A DNA stretch of 64,000 nucleotides from Aspidiotus rigidus (Eukaryota; Arthropoda; Insecta; Hemiptera; Diaspididae). The stretch covers positions 186,001-250,000 of the forward strand of contig JAVHKY010000027.1 of NCBI GenBank assembly GCA_035079385.1, written 5' to 3'. Each line of letters starts with the position of its first letter. Positions within the stretch are counted from its first letter, which is position 1. Under the pieces are notes generated by a model, which was not told the origin of the DNA, did no database searches, and saw only the letters and a list, made by a program, of their open reading frames with translations. Positions 22,383-34,089 of this stretch are shown piece after piece. Made by a program: the position numbers and the translations under genes.

Positions 22383-24990
22383 CTGTAAACAACAACGATG
22401 ATAATTTTTTATTAAAGTAATACGCGAAAAATAGACCTACTGTTCGGTTCCCATCTCAGGCTTTACCGACAGAAAATTAATTGATATTTTATAATCTTTC
22501 GCGACGATCGTGCCCGCGTCTCGTACAAAAAACCCATAAAACAATCGTTACCACCGTCATCTCGTCCTGAATAAAACATGAAATACGATTCCTCCTCCGT
22601 CCCGAACCCAATGAACCCTATTTATTTTCATATCGCGCGTTAATTTTTTCATTGTAAAGAAAATAATATTAATGAGAGGACGCGCGAGTGCTGATGCTTG
22701 AGTAAATTAACGATTATAAGATGACGTGTACGCACGGGGCTCTCCGCCCCTCGCTTCGCGGTTCACCCTTCGACGTCAATCTCAATTGTTCTTGCGGTTG
22801 GATATTGAGTCTAATAAGTTTGTCGTAAGTACACTGTAATAAAGTACTCATAAAATGAGGTATTTCGATTTACTATTGAGTATATATGAATTTACGAAGC
22901 TGCCAAGAATTATAAGTTGACTTCACTAGCCAAAGGCACAATCAAGTACGTTGAACATTTCAGTTCCTCTGTGTTGCGAAACGCTATGCAGTAAATATAT
23001 ATTTTTTTGTGTACGGTATAATTTATGGCGTTAGATTAGTTTCGCGCTAAATATGAACGCGCAAAGATTGCAGAGTTTTAGAGAGAAAAAGGAAGACGTT
23101 CTTAATCATCTTCTAATTTGTTGGTCAATTTTTTCTTTAACGCGTGAAACAACGATTAATCAATCAGTCAAAAGAAGATGGTATAGACTATAGGCCTGAA
23201 AACGTAATCTTCTTTAGCATACTAAAGAGCGATTTTCTCGTCGACCGGAAATAAATCCGTTTAACGGCATTAAATGGTCGAACGACAGATTGCTGTACAA
23301 TATAAAAATTGATAATTACGGAGCGAAACGTAACTTTCTTGACACAATTTTTCTATCCACACGTCGTACAATAAATAATGATATATATTTGACGTTTTAA
23401 AAGTTTAATTACTCCGCAATCGATTAAGACTGAGAGATAGCGCGCATCATTTTCTGCCATTACATTGTTCGATCAGAACGTCAATCATACTTTCAATGAT
23501 AAGCTGCACACTCAGCATTACTATTGAGAATTTACAGACACGCGTAAGAAATGCACTCGAGCATTTCGTGGAAGCACGTCCGCACGTTTTATCATTTCGA
23601 AATCTCAGCCGCATACAAAGAGCATAAAACGATTCGAACGAGGAAAAAGGATGCAAATTTGAGATAAATATTTCGTATATCGATATGTACAACCATAATT
23701 GCAATTGCTTTTCGAAATCTTTTTAGGACGTCGATAAGTATCTGATATACCTTTATACACTGGGTCGTTTTCGCATCAGGAAAAGAGAGCTCCGGCTTTG
23801 AGAAAACGCGAGGGAGAAATTTTATGTGCTAATATATTACAACAAACGAGTAAATAAAAACCTCTCGTATGCGATAAATCTGAAAAATCCCCGAAGTAAG
23901 GAAGATATAACCTATACAATTACCGTGAACTCGCTCTCGATATTTCTTGAAAGCGCAGAAATACGTTATCTATTTTTTATGGTATTATAGAAGGAAAATT
24001 GCGCGATGCAGCTTGTCGTTATGAATACACCGTTTATGCAAATAATGCAACTTGAGACTGGCCGAAAATTCTTTTCATCAGCCGCCTAAATCTGATAATG
24101 AAGAGCAATTAAATATTCGGTAGCGAAACGCGGTAATATTATACGAGTGTCTTTAATTTATACGACGAAAGAAAATCGTAAAGAGTAAAGAAGCTGTGCC
24201 TCGATGAGGTCCGCAATTTCACTTAATTTCACTCATCTGTCGAGTTTGTACTCGTAGATCGCGGACAAAAGGGAGACAAACTTCAAAGAAATCAAGAGAT
24301 AAGGAATTATCCCACCCCATACTCGATTAAAAATTCTGGAATCGCCTCCGGCTCTTCTCAAGAGTCTTGCATACTTTTGAAACAACATCTCTAGCATTAC
24401 AGACACGAAATATTACATCAAGCGCAGAATCAAATCAGTAGTACTCCATTACAGACAACCAAACTCAGAAGTTAAATCCAGTCAAATTTTCACTGATATG
24501 AGAGAGACTAAAAATTAGTTTCATCTGAACCTTCATAAGCCTTTTCAGCTGTCCCACAAAAACATTCACAATTTATGAACCTAAGAAAAATATAAATTCC
24601 GAAGCCCCAGAAAACATTTTATTTAATTATTTTTGATGAGACATTTCAGAATACCCTTTGATCATTGTTAATGTCCCTAGAATAGATCTCTAAAAACGTG
24701 AAAACTGCTCAAGTGTCCGACTCTCCAGGCCTGGTTGGCTTACAATGCAAAGACTAGAGCTCTAACCTGCCGTCCTTCAATCAAGAGAAATACAATCTAG
24801 AACATTGGATTTGACAGATCGAAAAAAAAAAAACTTAATTTCCCTAATCGATACCACCCGAATAAGCCAAAAGCCGGATGAAAAAAGGTTCCCAAACTCG
24901 TTTGTCTGCCCAGTTTTTTTCTTCGATCAATTGCTTCCGAAATCTCTTCAATAAAAAGATATTTTCCTCATCTCCTTAATTCAGAGGCGT
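22383..24990. other. Upstream kindlin intron or flank, no features seen
   Basis: AT-rich DNA immediately upstream of the first recognised exon. No exon with kindlin N-terminal motifs, RNA gene or clear repeat was seen. Confidence 0.5.
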
Positions 24991-25039
24991 CTACGATGAC
25001 TGACAGTTGACGCATTACGCGTAGGAGTTGGTGATTTTG

Positions 25040-25470
25040 GATGAGAACCTGATGGATTATCGATTGAAGGTCGACGTCAGTTTTGGGGCGATTATACATC
25101 ATTCATCGGCAAACAACCTTCGATTTAGACTTCAAGTATACAATTTGATAAAGTTTCAGAATCCAGGTCTAAACTGAGCAACACTCGACATTAGTCTCTA
25201 ATATCGACTGAAAATCGATGTCGGCATTGCTGCATTCGTCTCTTGATGGCCCGCATTACGAACTATATTCTGTCCGCGAGTAGCGAAGTCATCAACGAGA
25301 TAGAATGCTACAAAAGAGGACACTAGATCAACGTCAATTTAAAGTCAACGAGCATAAACATCCCCAAAGAATTAGAAATCGAGTGGAAGTCGAGGCAAAA
25401 GAGCAGTCGATGATCGATAGAAAAATGTTGGGAGAAAACGACTCCAAATCGACTCCAGATAAACATTGGT
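25040..25470. repeat. TCGA-rich repeat copy, degenerate
   Basis: Words gaaggtcgacgtcag, cgactgaaaatcgatgtcgg, gcagtcgatgatcg and ccaaatcgactcc. It lies directly before the TGACGTCA tandem repeats. Confidence 0.55.
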
Positions 25471-25485
25471 TCGGTCATAGACGAT

Positions 25486-25860
25486 GATGACGTCATAAAC
25501 TAATGACATTTCGGGTGGGGTGACGTGATCAAACTCCTATGCGCTGCTACATTAATACTATAAACTATATTAGGCTTTGGTCAAAAGTGAGGAATATTGT
25601 TGACGTCACAACATTGATGATGTTACTGGCAAATTCAAGCTGATGACGTCACAAACTAATGACATCACGGATGAAGTTGACGTCATGAAAGGCTTATGCT
25701 ATGCTATATTAATACTATAGACTATATATATACTAGGCTTTTGTCAAAAGACAGGAATGTGGATGGCGTCACGAAAAAATGCTGTCACATGTTAATGATA
25801 TCACACTGATCTTGATATCACAAGTTTGACGTCACAAGGATGATGATGAGTGACGTCACG
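25486..25860. repeat. ~156-bp tandem repeat with six TGACGTCA sites
   Basis: Two units (from 25488 and 25644) share tgatgacgtca(t/c)aaactaatgacat, then (c/g)ct(a/g)ctacattaatactata, aggctttNgtcaaaag and ggaat(a/g). Perfect TGACGTCA at 25488, 25601, 25644, 25678, 25827 and 25851, plus several one-mismatch forms. An inverted relative is at 29040-29150. Confidence 0.75.
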
Positions 25861-27469
25861 AGGAAGGTTCAACTAGTTGATGTCTTTATTGTGCTTGTAT
25901 CCGCTACCAGAGACTTGTCTTTGCCGGTACCCCAGCCTTCTATTGGAAATTTGCAAGACCAAATCCAAGATGACCTCTCCCGAAAAATGTTTGCAATGTG
26001 TACGAGACTTATACTAGACAAAGAATGGAGGCGAACGAGTCTGAGATACTCAGAATAACCAAATCCCATCGAATGAAGAGAAGTACTAAAAATGGATCCA
26101 ATTTTCCAATAACATTAAATACGAGCAATATTCTATTGCGGAGCAGAAGTTTTGCCCCTTCAAATTGCAATGAAGATTAAAGTCTTGCCAGCAAATGTTT
26201 GTGATCTAAAAAGATCCTTCCACGTAAGAAATTTTTCCAAGTAATTCAGAAAATCTCAACACCGATTAGTGTCACAACGTGTTAAAAGGAGTCATAACTC
26301 ACGTACGATTTTTAAAATATTAACGTTCCGCCCTCTCTTTTTCACTCTTGTGTCAGACGATTAAAATTAAATTATCACGTCCCTTTTTCGTTCTTCCCGC
26401 ACTTAAAGAAGAAAAACGTTTATTTACAGCAAACTCGATGGTTACGAAGAATGATGACGACTGCGGCACATTAAAAGAACGATGACCAAGACAAAGTAAA
26501 ATTTTTCTAAGAATCATACACTTTTTCTTCCTAGTCGAGAAGATCCTACTCGCGTAAAACGTACAAACTTCCGCTAACCTAAACAGAAAATATCGCAACT
26601 TTTCTTGCTTATTAATAGTTGCGAAAATACATGAGGATTAGCCCTGAGTATAATTATAATTTATGAAGTACATGATGGTTAGATATTAAGTTAACTGAGG
26701 CTACAAACGTATACAGGTTTCGCGATTGCTTATCGTCGCGGATGATCAATTACCACAGAGAGAAAAGTTTCACATCTGCCAGCGAAGACAATGAAACGAA
26801 ATGTAACGATACAATAGATATTATAAAGTAAAGGCCGGACGCCCCTTCTAAATTACTTTCTGCTCGTCTCTCGGACTTCTCCGTTCCTATCGCGCAACGT
26901 CGTGCGCTGTCCACCCTCGCAGCCAACACAATACACCAGCTAATAAAGCATTTCAAAATCATAATAAATGACTTATTCTTGTGATATCTGACTCTCACTA
27001 CGTCAACTTTACCATTTTCCGATGAGAATGCATTTCCTGGAAAAAGAAGTCATTCGTCGACAATTGACATCGCTGAGATAGGAATTCTTATTTGTAGAGA
27101 ATAACCTCGCAGTGCATTGCAATAAGCATATTTCTCGTAAAATAGCTCGCCCGCATTTCTAGAAGGCTGTTTGCTCGATTGTTCAAATCTCTTTGCATTG
27201 CTTTTTTCTTTTTTCTTTCACAATATTCAATGTGTAATGCGTCCTGTGAGCATAAATTTTGACAAATTCGCATAGAATGAGTAATTTTCTCTTCTATGCA
27301 CATATATATTTTTTTCCCCCAACAAGAATCCGACAATATAGATGTATCAGGGTCGGCTACTAAACGCAAGCTGACTGTATTCCGTAAAATCTTTTTTTCG
27401 TCTTCGGACGCTCTTAAATTTGAGACTATAACAACTCGTTTCTAATCTGTCTAAAATTTTGATATATTT

Positions 27470-27840
27470 TTTGCAATTGGACGTCCATATGATCATATCA
27501 CTGAACCACGTCAACGGTCAACTTGGCGTCCATTTTTGGTCGAAACATAGCGGTGACCGAAAATTGATCAAAGACCAACTTAAAATTCACTTCTTTCGAA
27601 TCTTGGTTGAAATTGTGAACATATATTGTTCGATACGACTGTACGTCAACGTCGGTATCAGGTCGCCATTTCTACTCATTTGTCATGTGAAATTCACTCC
27701 CATCTAATTCCTTTTATTGACCTGGAATTAACTGCTCTGTCGCGTCGATTGGCTGTTGGTTTGTAGTGGTCGACTTTAGATCAACCTCAAATCGACGTTC
27801 ATACAGAGTCGAAGTACAGCATTTTGTATTGGGAAAGTAC
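27470..27840. repeat. TCGA-type repeat preceding a Penelope copy
   Basis: Decayed TCGA words, with the shared blocks atacgactgtacgtcaacgt and tcggtatcaggtcg, and later gtggtcgactttagatcaac. It runs without a break into the Penelope segment, as at 20226. Confidence 0.65.
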
Positions 27841-27889
27841 TAATAGACATCAAGGAAAATACGTACCGAACCAATGGTAGAACGCAAAA

Positions 27890-28990
27890 ACCTATACCTA
27901 TACATATTTGCAGTAAAAGGTCCGACAGAAAAACCTGATTTTCACCAAGGCGGACGAAGGGAACACGGTAGAGGTAATGGAGAAGGACGACTGGACGACA
28001 ACACAAAAAGTGGAGTCGTACATTTGCAGAGAATTGATACAAAGAGCTGAAGAAAGACCCGACCCAGAAATACCAGAACAGACTGAAGATTGTGTTAAAA
28101 GAGAATAAAGAAAGGACGCTTGAGATGAGCCCGGTAACACCAAAATTTAAGAAGCTTGTAGAACTCCACAAAACGAGCGGTCGGAAGAGATCACTGGTCA
28201 ATAGCATCACCATACTACAAGGAAGGAAAGATCGCGGCAAGATTTTCGAAATAAAATCACAGTTTGCATCGGAACACAGCGTTACAAATATCGGTAAGTT
28301 GATAGAGCGATTGAACGAAGGGGAAAATCGAGAGTAACTACAAACTGATATCCTTGGAATCATACCGAAGAAAGAAATTCTTACTTTATTGATGGAAATA
28401 CTGACGGCAGGGCTGAAGTACGCCAAAATCGTAAACCAAAACTACTGCCGATTCAGTAGCAAGTTCTACAGCTAGGAGAAAGGACTAGCGATAAGATCAC
28501 CGCATTCACCGATACTGGTGGAGAAATTCATGAATGACATGGAAAACAAGATATTGAAAAACAGAAAGTTTAGAAACTAGGTCACATACTGGACTAGACA
28601 CGTAGATTATATCCTGATTGTGTGGTCAGGCACCAATAGGCAGTTGGACTAACTCCTTCTGAAAACGGATGCGATGAATGAGAGCATCAAATTCTCTGTG
28701 GAAAAAGGCAAGGAGACCATCAACTATATGGACCTAATACTCATACTGGAGAACAACAGGATAGTATACAAAATTTACAGAAAGCCAACGCACACGAGCA
28801 CCATTATCCCACACAACTCCTACCAAGACCCAAGGCATAAGCCAGATGCGATTCAGAAGTACTGTTGTTGAGCAATACTTTTCTTGAAGAACAATGAAGA
28901 AAAGGATTGTGACGCAGATCGCTTTCTGGAGGCGCGGTTGAGGGAGCCCTTGGGGAAATGAAAGCCCACGACAGCACAGTGAGAAAGAAC
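27890..28990 (+). pseudogene. Penelope-like element, degenerate longer copy
   Basis: The plus strand shows the Penelope block order in broken frames: NLIFTKADEGNTVEVMEKDD (about 27930-27990), a linker with VESYICRELIQRAEE, a stretch FSSKFYS, then LAIRSPHSPILVEKFMNDME, the catalytic site mutated to HVDYILIV (28599-28622), and NESIKFSVEKGKETINYMD, ENNRIVYKIYRKPTHT, SYQDPRHK (28674-28870). YVDD changed to HVDY, with stops throughout, shows that it is inactive. The subfamily matches the minus-strand fragment at 9281-9985. A long minus-strand open frame over 27776-28426 is its antisense and not a gene. Confidence 0.85.
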
Positions 28991-29039
28991 TCTGGCTTAT
29001 CGCCATACTAGGAAAGTACACAAACAAAATGGTGGCATT

Positions 29040-29460
29040 TAGCGGTTATGACGTATATTCGGTTATGAATTTATTGATGACATCATCAATAATCCCCTCT
29101 TTTGACAGAAGCTTAGCTTTAGTATAACGTAGCATAGACGTAAGCTAGGCCCACTTTTTAACTAGTACAGCCTAATATGCTGTACGCTAGGACAGAGAAG
29201 TCAGCCTAACATTAATAAAGCGTGACATATGCCTAGCATAAGGATACATATTTGATGGTAGATATAGTGGTGTAATTATATGCTGAGCCATAATAGGCCT
29301 AGTATAGGCTATTTTAATATAATTCAGCATAGGTATGTGCTAGACCTAGTTGAAAGCTAGTACAACCTAATATACTATGTGCTAGGACTGGGAATCTCAA
29401 AATCGGTCTCGCAGACTGTCTCGCGGATTTCTGGGTTGGGTCGAAGGTTCGAGATACTAG
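29040..29460. repeat. CTAGG/AGCATA-rich repeat
   Basis: Recurring cctagtata, gctaggccc, cagcctaatatgctgt and agtacaacctaatata. Bases 29040-29150, read inverted, match the 25486-25790 repeat (tgatgacatcatcaa, ttttgacagaag, agtataacgtagcata). Confidence 0.55.
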
Positions 29461-29621
29461 GTCCATGAACGGGGAGGGGGGAGGAGGGGCAACTCGGCCT
29501 TGGAAATTGAGCCTTGGAGATATCCAATAGTATGGTGGGCTGCCGGCAAAGATATTAAAAACGTCGATAAGTTTCTTGGGGTGTACAACACTTGATTTCT
29601 AGAGTTGAGTGTTATCAGATC

Positions 29622-30168
29622 AATTTTAACAGGGAACCTGTTTTATGGGGGGGCTTTTTGAGAAATTTGCCGTGCGCCGTCCAACAAAAAACTTGAAAAA
29701 ATTTCGACTCTCGAGCCACATATGATAGGAGGAGAACTTGGAAAATTTTCGACTCTTGAAGTATATATGATAGGAGAGGATTTGGAAAAATTTCGACTCT
29801 CTTGGAAAAAAAGTTAAATGGGGAACGCAGGAAACCTGTTCTATGAATCAAATTGGTTTTGAGAATTCTAGGAAACCTAGATCTAGTCTAAAGTTAGTTT
29901 ATAGGAGGCCTAGGCCTAGTGTACGCGTAAAATAGGACGTCATCAGTGACCTGGACCTATTTTAGGGACTACGTAAATACATAGATCGAGAGTCAAAATT
30001 TTTCTCAGTCTCCTTCCAATCATATAAACTTGGTAGTTGGAATTTTTCTAGGTCCCCCTTCTATCATATGCAGCTCGAGAGTAGAAATTTCTCCAATTTT
30101 TTTGGCGGATGGCGCACGGCAAACTTTTCAAAAGAAAAAACCCATAGAATAGGTTCCCTGTTAAAATT
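29622..30168. mobile_element. Fold-back (long inverted repeat) element
   Basis: The left arm starts aattttaacagggaacctg at 29622 and runs to about 29800. The right arm, read inverted from 30168, has the same order: aattttaacagggaacct, (t/a)ttctatggg, tttgccgtgcgcc, then 2-3 units of cttg.aaaatttc.actctcgag and atatgata. Arms are about 175 bp with an AT-rich centre (29800-29990). No ORF. The arms are themselves built of the dispersed GTCGAAATTTTTCC unit. Confidence 0.8.
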
Positions 30169-30355
30169 TCGACTCGCCACCCGTAATATTTGATAGAAGG
30201 GAGACATATGGTGTTTGAAGCATTGCATATCTGGCGCATCGGAGCGGTTAAGCCAATTAGTGTACAAAGCATTGCATGTCCAGCTACTTAAAGGGGCTAT
30301 CCTAATGCGGGTCGTATGATGTATTATTTTTCAACCCATAGAACAGGTTCCCTGC
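30165..30355. repeat. Inverted copy of the 2940-3260 repeat
   Basis: Read inverted it gives gaacctgttctatgggttg, gatagcccctttaagtagc, agatatgcaatgcttcaaac and caccat, the same order as at 2950-3110. It adjoins the fold-back element. Confidence 0.65.
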
Positions 30356-30359
30356 GTTC

Positions 30360-33300
30360 CTCGTTTAACATCGTTAAGGAAGCCGTCGTTTTTCAAATAC
30401 AACAGGTGGCTCAGGAGAGACAACTGTTACACTAAAGGGATCACCAATAGTGCGCGTGAAGGAGACCAAGAATCCGACTGTTGTCAGGATGAGATGATTT
30501 AATTTTGAGCATCACATTTTTCTAATAATTTCACAATTTTAAGCATAAATACTCCCGATAGTCATACGATATCTTCTCTGCAATTCTGTATTCGTATAAT
30601 CGATCAAATTACAACGCACTCACCTTAACTTGCTTACACTGCGCCACGTGAACTCCAATGATTATGAAGATGTCCTGTCGGCATTTTTTTTTCCCCTTGC
30701 ATATACATACTGTAATATCTTATTACAGTACAATAACGTGATTTTACGCTTTATCGATTAGACGTCGTGAGAGGCATTGTTCGCCATCTGATTAGAAACT
30801 GTACATGGTACAGCGTGTAGAGTAACTCATTATGCGCTCAATCGTACGGTTTGTACTGCAGCAAGTAACGTATTATTTTCCGCTCGAGTATATCGAGTAC
30901 ACTGGATAGGCAAATGACACAAACGAGTTTATGACCATAATATAATCGAACGTCTTCTTGGTCTCTCGCACTAACCTGCAGAGACCACTTGATGTAGAAT
31001 TCCATTCCATCAATTCTCGGTACGTAAGTAATTAAGTTAAAAACGCCGATGAATATCTTCCAAATCTACGTAACTTACATACATATTTGCTCTCCTGCAT
31101 ATTATATCAATTGAAGGCAAATTAGAACGTTCGTTGTTCCTCATGAGGGAGAAGTCTAGAGGCCAATTGATTCTTTCTTTGTCCAACTTCATCGTGTGAC
31201 AAGTGCTACCATTTGAACGGTTATTAAAGGAGTCCACGAAGGTCGTGAGAGTAAACAGAGTCAAACAGCTGCTATCAGAGGGTAATATAGTTGGATATAC
31301 GCTATTGTTTTATCGACTGCAAATAACCGATAAGACTTTCACGATGGGGTAATTTGAATTCTTCTGCGAATATAGTATTCTAAGATTTTCGCGGAAAAAA
31401 TCACGATTTGAATTAGTCTCAACAGGGTTAACGAGCGAAAAAGTCGAGCTTTTTCTCGAACACCAATAGATCCAAAAAAAAAGGTTTCGGGAAGGGGATC
31501 AGTATGATTCTTTCACGCAAAATTTGAAATGTTTGTATTTGGATAAGTAATGAAATATCTTTGTTTCAGTAAGTGAGAAGATTCTTTTAATTTACAAAAT
31601 CGTCCCCCATCATCGAGTATTCTGCCTTCACGAGGTGAATACACTTGTACGGTGACTTGCAAAATCAATTAGCCCCTTTTGATTTCCCTTCTATACTGCA
31701 CTACGTGATTGACGGTACACAGTATTCAAGTGCTCTCAGGACACCTGATGTTATACTATTTCATTCATCGATGAACATGTTTAACTATGTATCATAGCCT
31801 GTATTGCATCGTTAAAGATATACCGTTGGTGACCGGGTTGATACTCTTACTTTTGTTTGAACGTTTGCCAAAAGAACCCATCAAAAGCGTGGACGATTGT
31901 AGGTCGCGACGCGGCGTGACCATTTTTGACTCAAGGTGCTATACGTACTATACATACTAACTCTCGTTGTTCAGACACCTGATGGCTACGGAAGATCCAA
32001 CTTTTTTTTTCTTTTTTCTTTCTCTCCTTCAATTTATCTTTTCGCTGGCACGTCAATATTCGAATGAAAAATATGTATTATATTTTCTGTGCCTACACGT
32101 TGGATGCGCGCCTGTATTATTGTAACGATGAAAAAATAAAACGGTATTTTCATCTTCTTGCACGGCGCGACATCCAGATTCCAATTTACCATCGTTATGC
32201 GCACTCGAGCGCAGACTCCAATGGTGCGCTGCTACCTAAAAATGCCGATCGAAATATTTTCAAATGTTGATGAAATATGTCTAATAAATTGGACGAAATT
32301 AAAAACCAGCTATTACGAGCGATCTGCGTTGACGGTGCCCCTACACTTCATTACTAAAGCCAGAGGCACGCACGCAATTACGAGCTTTTGATTTCGTCTT
32401 AAATACTTGATGTATGTACATGTGGGTAGGTGCATCAGCTTTTCACACACTGCACTATATTTATGGTAAATGGACCACTCTCTTACCTTACAATAGGACA
32501 CTTATGTTTGATTTTTTTCTCTCGTGAGAGAGAACGTAGTTACAAATTCAAAATAGTATACGCACTTATTGTAATTTATTTTCCGGGAGATCATTTCCAT
32601 ACTTTTGAACGGTGGTGTTTCGGCTATTCTACCGTTTTTTTTTTTTTTTTCTTCTTCAAACTCTTTCTCGCGCGCCGACCTATATCGATTTGTTCTTTGT
32701 CTCTCTCATCATTATTTATAATTTAGAAAAATAAATCAAAATACTTCGTATAGCTGTAGTCTATAAACCGGATTCTCTTAAATACTGTGTGTGTATATAT
32801 TCACTTCTAGCCGAGATTTCCAATGTCCGTGAAGACTCTTTGGTACATAACGTGTAACGAATATCATATATATATATATATATATATGTTTTTTTTTTCA
32901 AGAGACCGCTCGCTGTATTGTCTTTGAGTAGAAAAAGCGTATTGAATTCGTTTATATTATTGAACAAGAGCGCGCACAAGTGGGCGCTCTCTAAACAAAC
33001 AACGTACTTGCTATCGAACAATGCATGCGGAATGATTTTTCAAAACTCACCTCTCTCTGGACAATTGTTTTCTTGAACGTAACAGCCCTTAAGAGGTGCG
33101 CATACACGATGTACAGCGAGGTCCATTATCTCTTGCGTATACTAGCGCAGACAACGGTTCTTTTAAGCCTATCATCATGTTGGATTACTAATCAGGCGAT
33201 TGTTTCTGGAAGCTGTAGCTCGATTGGCAGTAGGGTCTTAAGCGCCTGATCGGAAACGCACGGTGACAAGTGTGAAAATACTCGAGCTAAGTCACGAATG

Positions 33301-33900
33301 ATCGGTGTCATGAGTGAAAGCATTTACATCTTTACGCATTGGGCGTTTAATATTCCATCATCGTACGAATGCTAATAACGTCGACCTGGAAATGCTGCTC
33401 GAATTCGTAGCAGAAGGAGCCTTGGAGTCGCGTCGAAGGCAGGCCAGAAATATACAGAAGCAGTGTGTAAAAAAGCCTACACAGTTGTACTCACGAGTGC
33501 AAGATGAATATCACTTCATGCACTCGCATTGTTGAAATTTTAAATCGCCGATACTCCTACTAGTGTTGGATCGGGCGTCTCGCAGTCCAGTTTCACTGTA
33601 AGGGGCCTCATCATTGGTCGAGTTATTAAATTTCTTTCAGTACCATTTGAAAGCTGTAGTGATGCCTTGGGATTCCAAACATGAAGAGGATGGTAGCAGA
33701 GCCGCCGGCACTACTCGGAATTATTAAGCAGACAGAAAGGACATATGACATCCATGGAATTATGGTATGTAGGAGAATTTTCGTGAATGCCGGCAAAGAG
33801 AACGAGGTTTGGCAAGAATTTATAAAAAAACTTCTTGGAATTTGTACGATACGCAGAAAATACACGAGTAAAGTCAAGAAGTTCGAAATTGATACGGGAT
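30360..33900. other. Exon-free AT-rich stretch
   Basis: No coding region recognised. It contains simple repeats: a poly-T run at 32635-32650 and a 22-bp AT run at 32866-32887. A short minus-strand open frame (33051-33124) ends in a perfect gtgagt donor, but it is unsupported by homology. Confidence 0.5.
32866..32887. repeat. AT dinucleotide repeat
   Basis: Eleven tandem AT units. Confidence 0.95.
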
Positions 33901-33919
33901 CAAAATCACTTATCCGTGG

Positions 33920-34088
33920 CAGGCGCGGATTCACGGGGAGGGGGGAAATGAGGGAAATCCCCCCCCCCCCCCCGAAAATAACCAAAACCAAAAACAAAAA
34001 ACAACAAAAAATTCGTAGTATCAGAAAATGTAAAAAAAAAAGTTTTTATTATTTCCCCTCCTAAAGTGATCGTCTGGATCCGCGTCTG
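33920..34088. mobile_element. Small TIR element with CAGRCGCGGATYCA ends
   Basis: A 169-bp segment with left end caggcgcggattca and right end tggatccgcgtctg; inverted match 12 of 14. The interior has a poly-C run (33960-33973) and AT-rich sequence. The ends look hAT-like, but the flanking 8-mers (atccgtgg, catggtga) do not match. Confidence 0.55.
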
Positions 34089-34089
34089 C

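Noticed and set aside
27776..28426. 216-codon minus-strand ORF, the longest in the window
   Set aside because: It runs antisense to the TCGA repeat and Penelope coding fragment; the plus strand has the recognisable RT motifs.
33051..33124. Short minus-strand frame MDLAVHRVCAPLKGCYVQ before a perfect gtgagt donor
   Set aside because: Only 24 codons with no acceptor and no homology; such donors occur by chance about thirty times in the window.
33190..33260. tRNA-like stretch (gtagctcgattggcagtag)
   Set aside because: It has an A-box-like D arm but no T-arm TTCGA and no 7-bp acceptor stem.
33681..34064. 127-codon plus-strand ORF
   Set aside because: Its end reads through the poly-C MITE at 33920-34088; no known motif.
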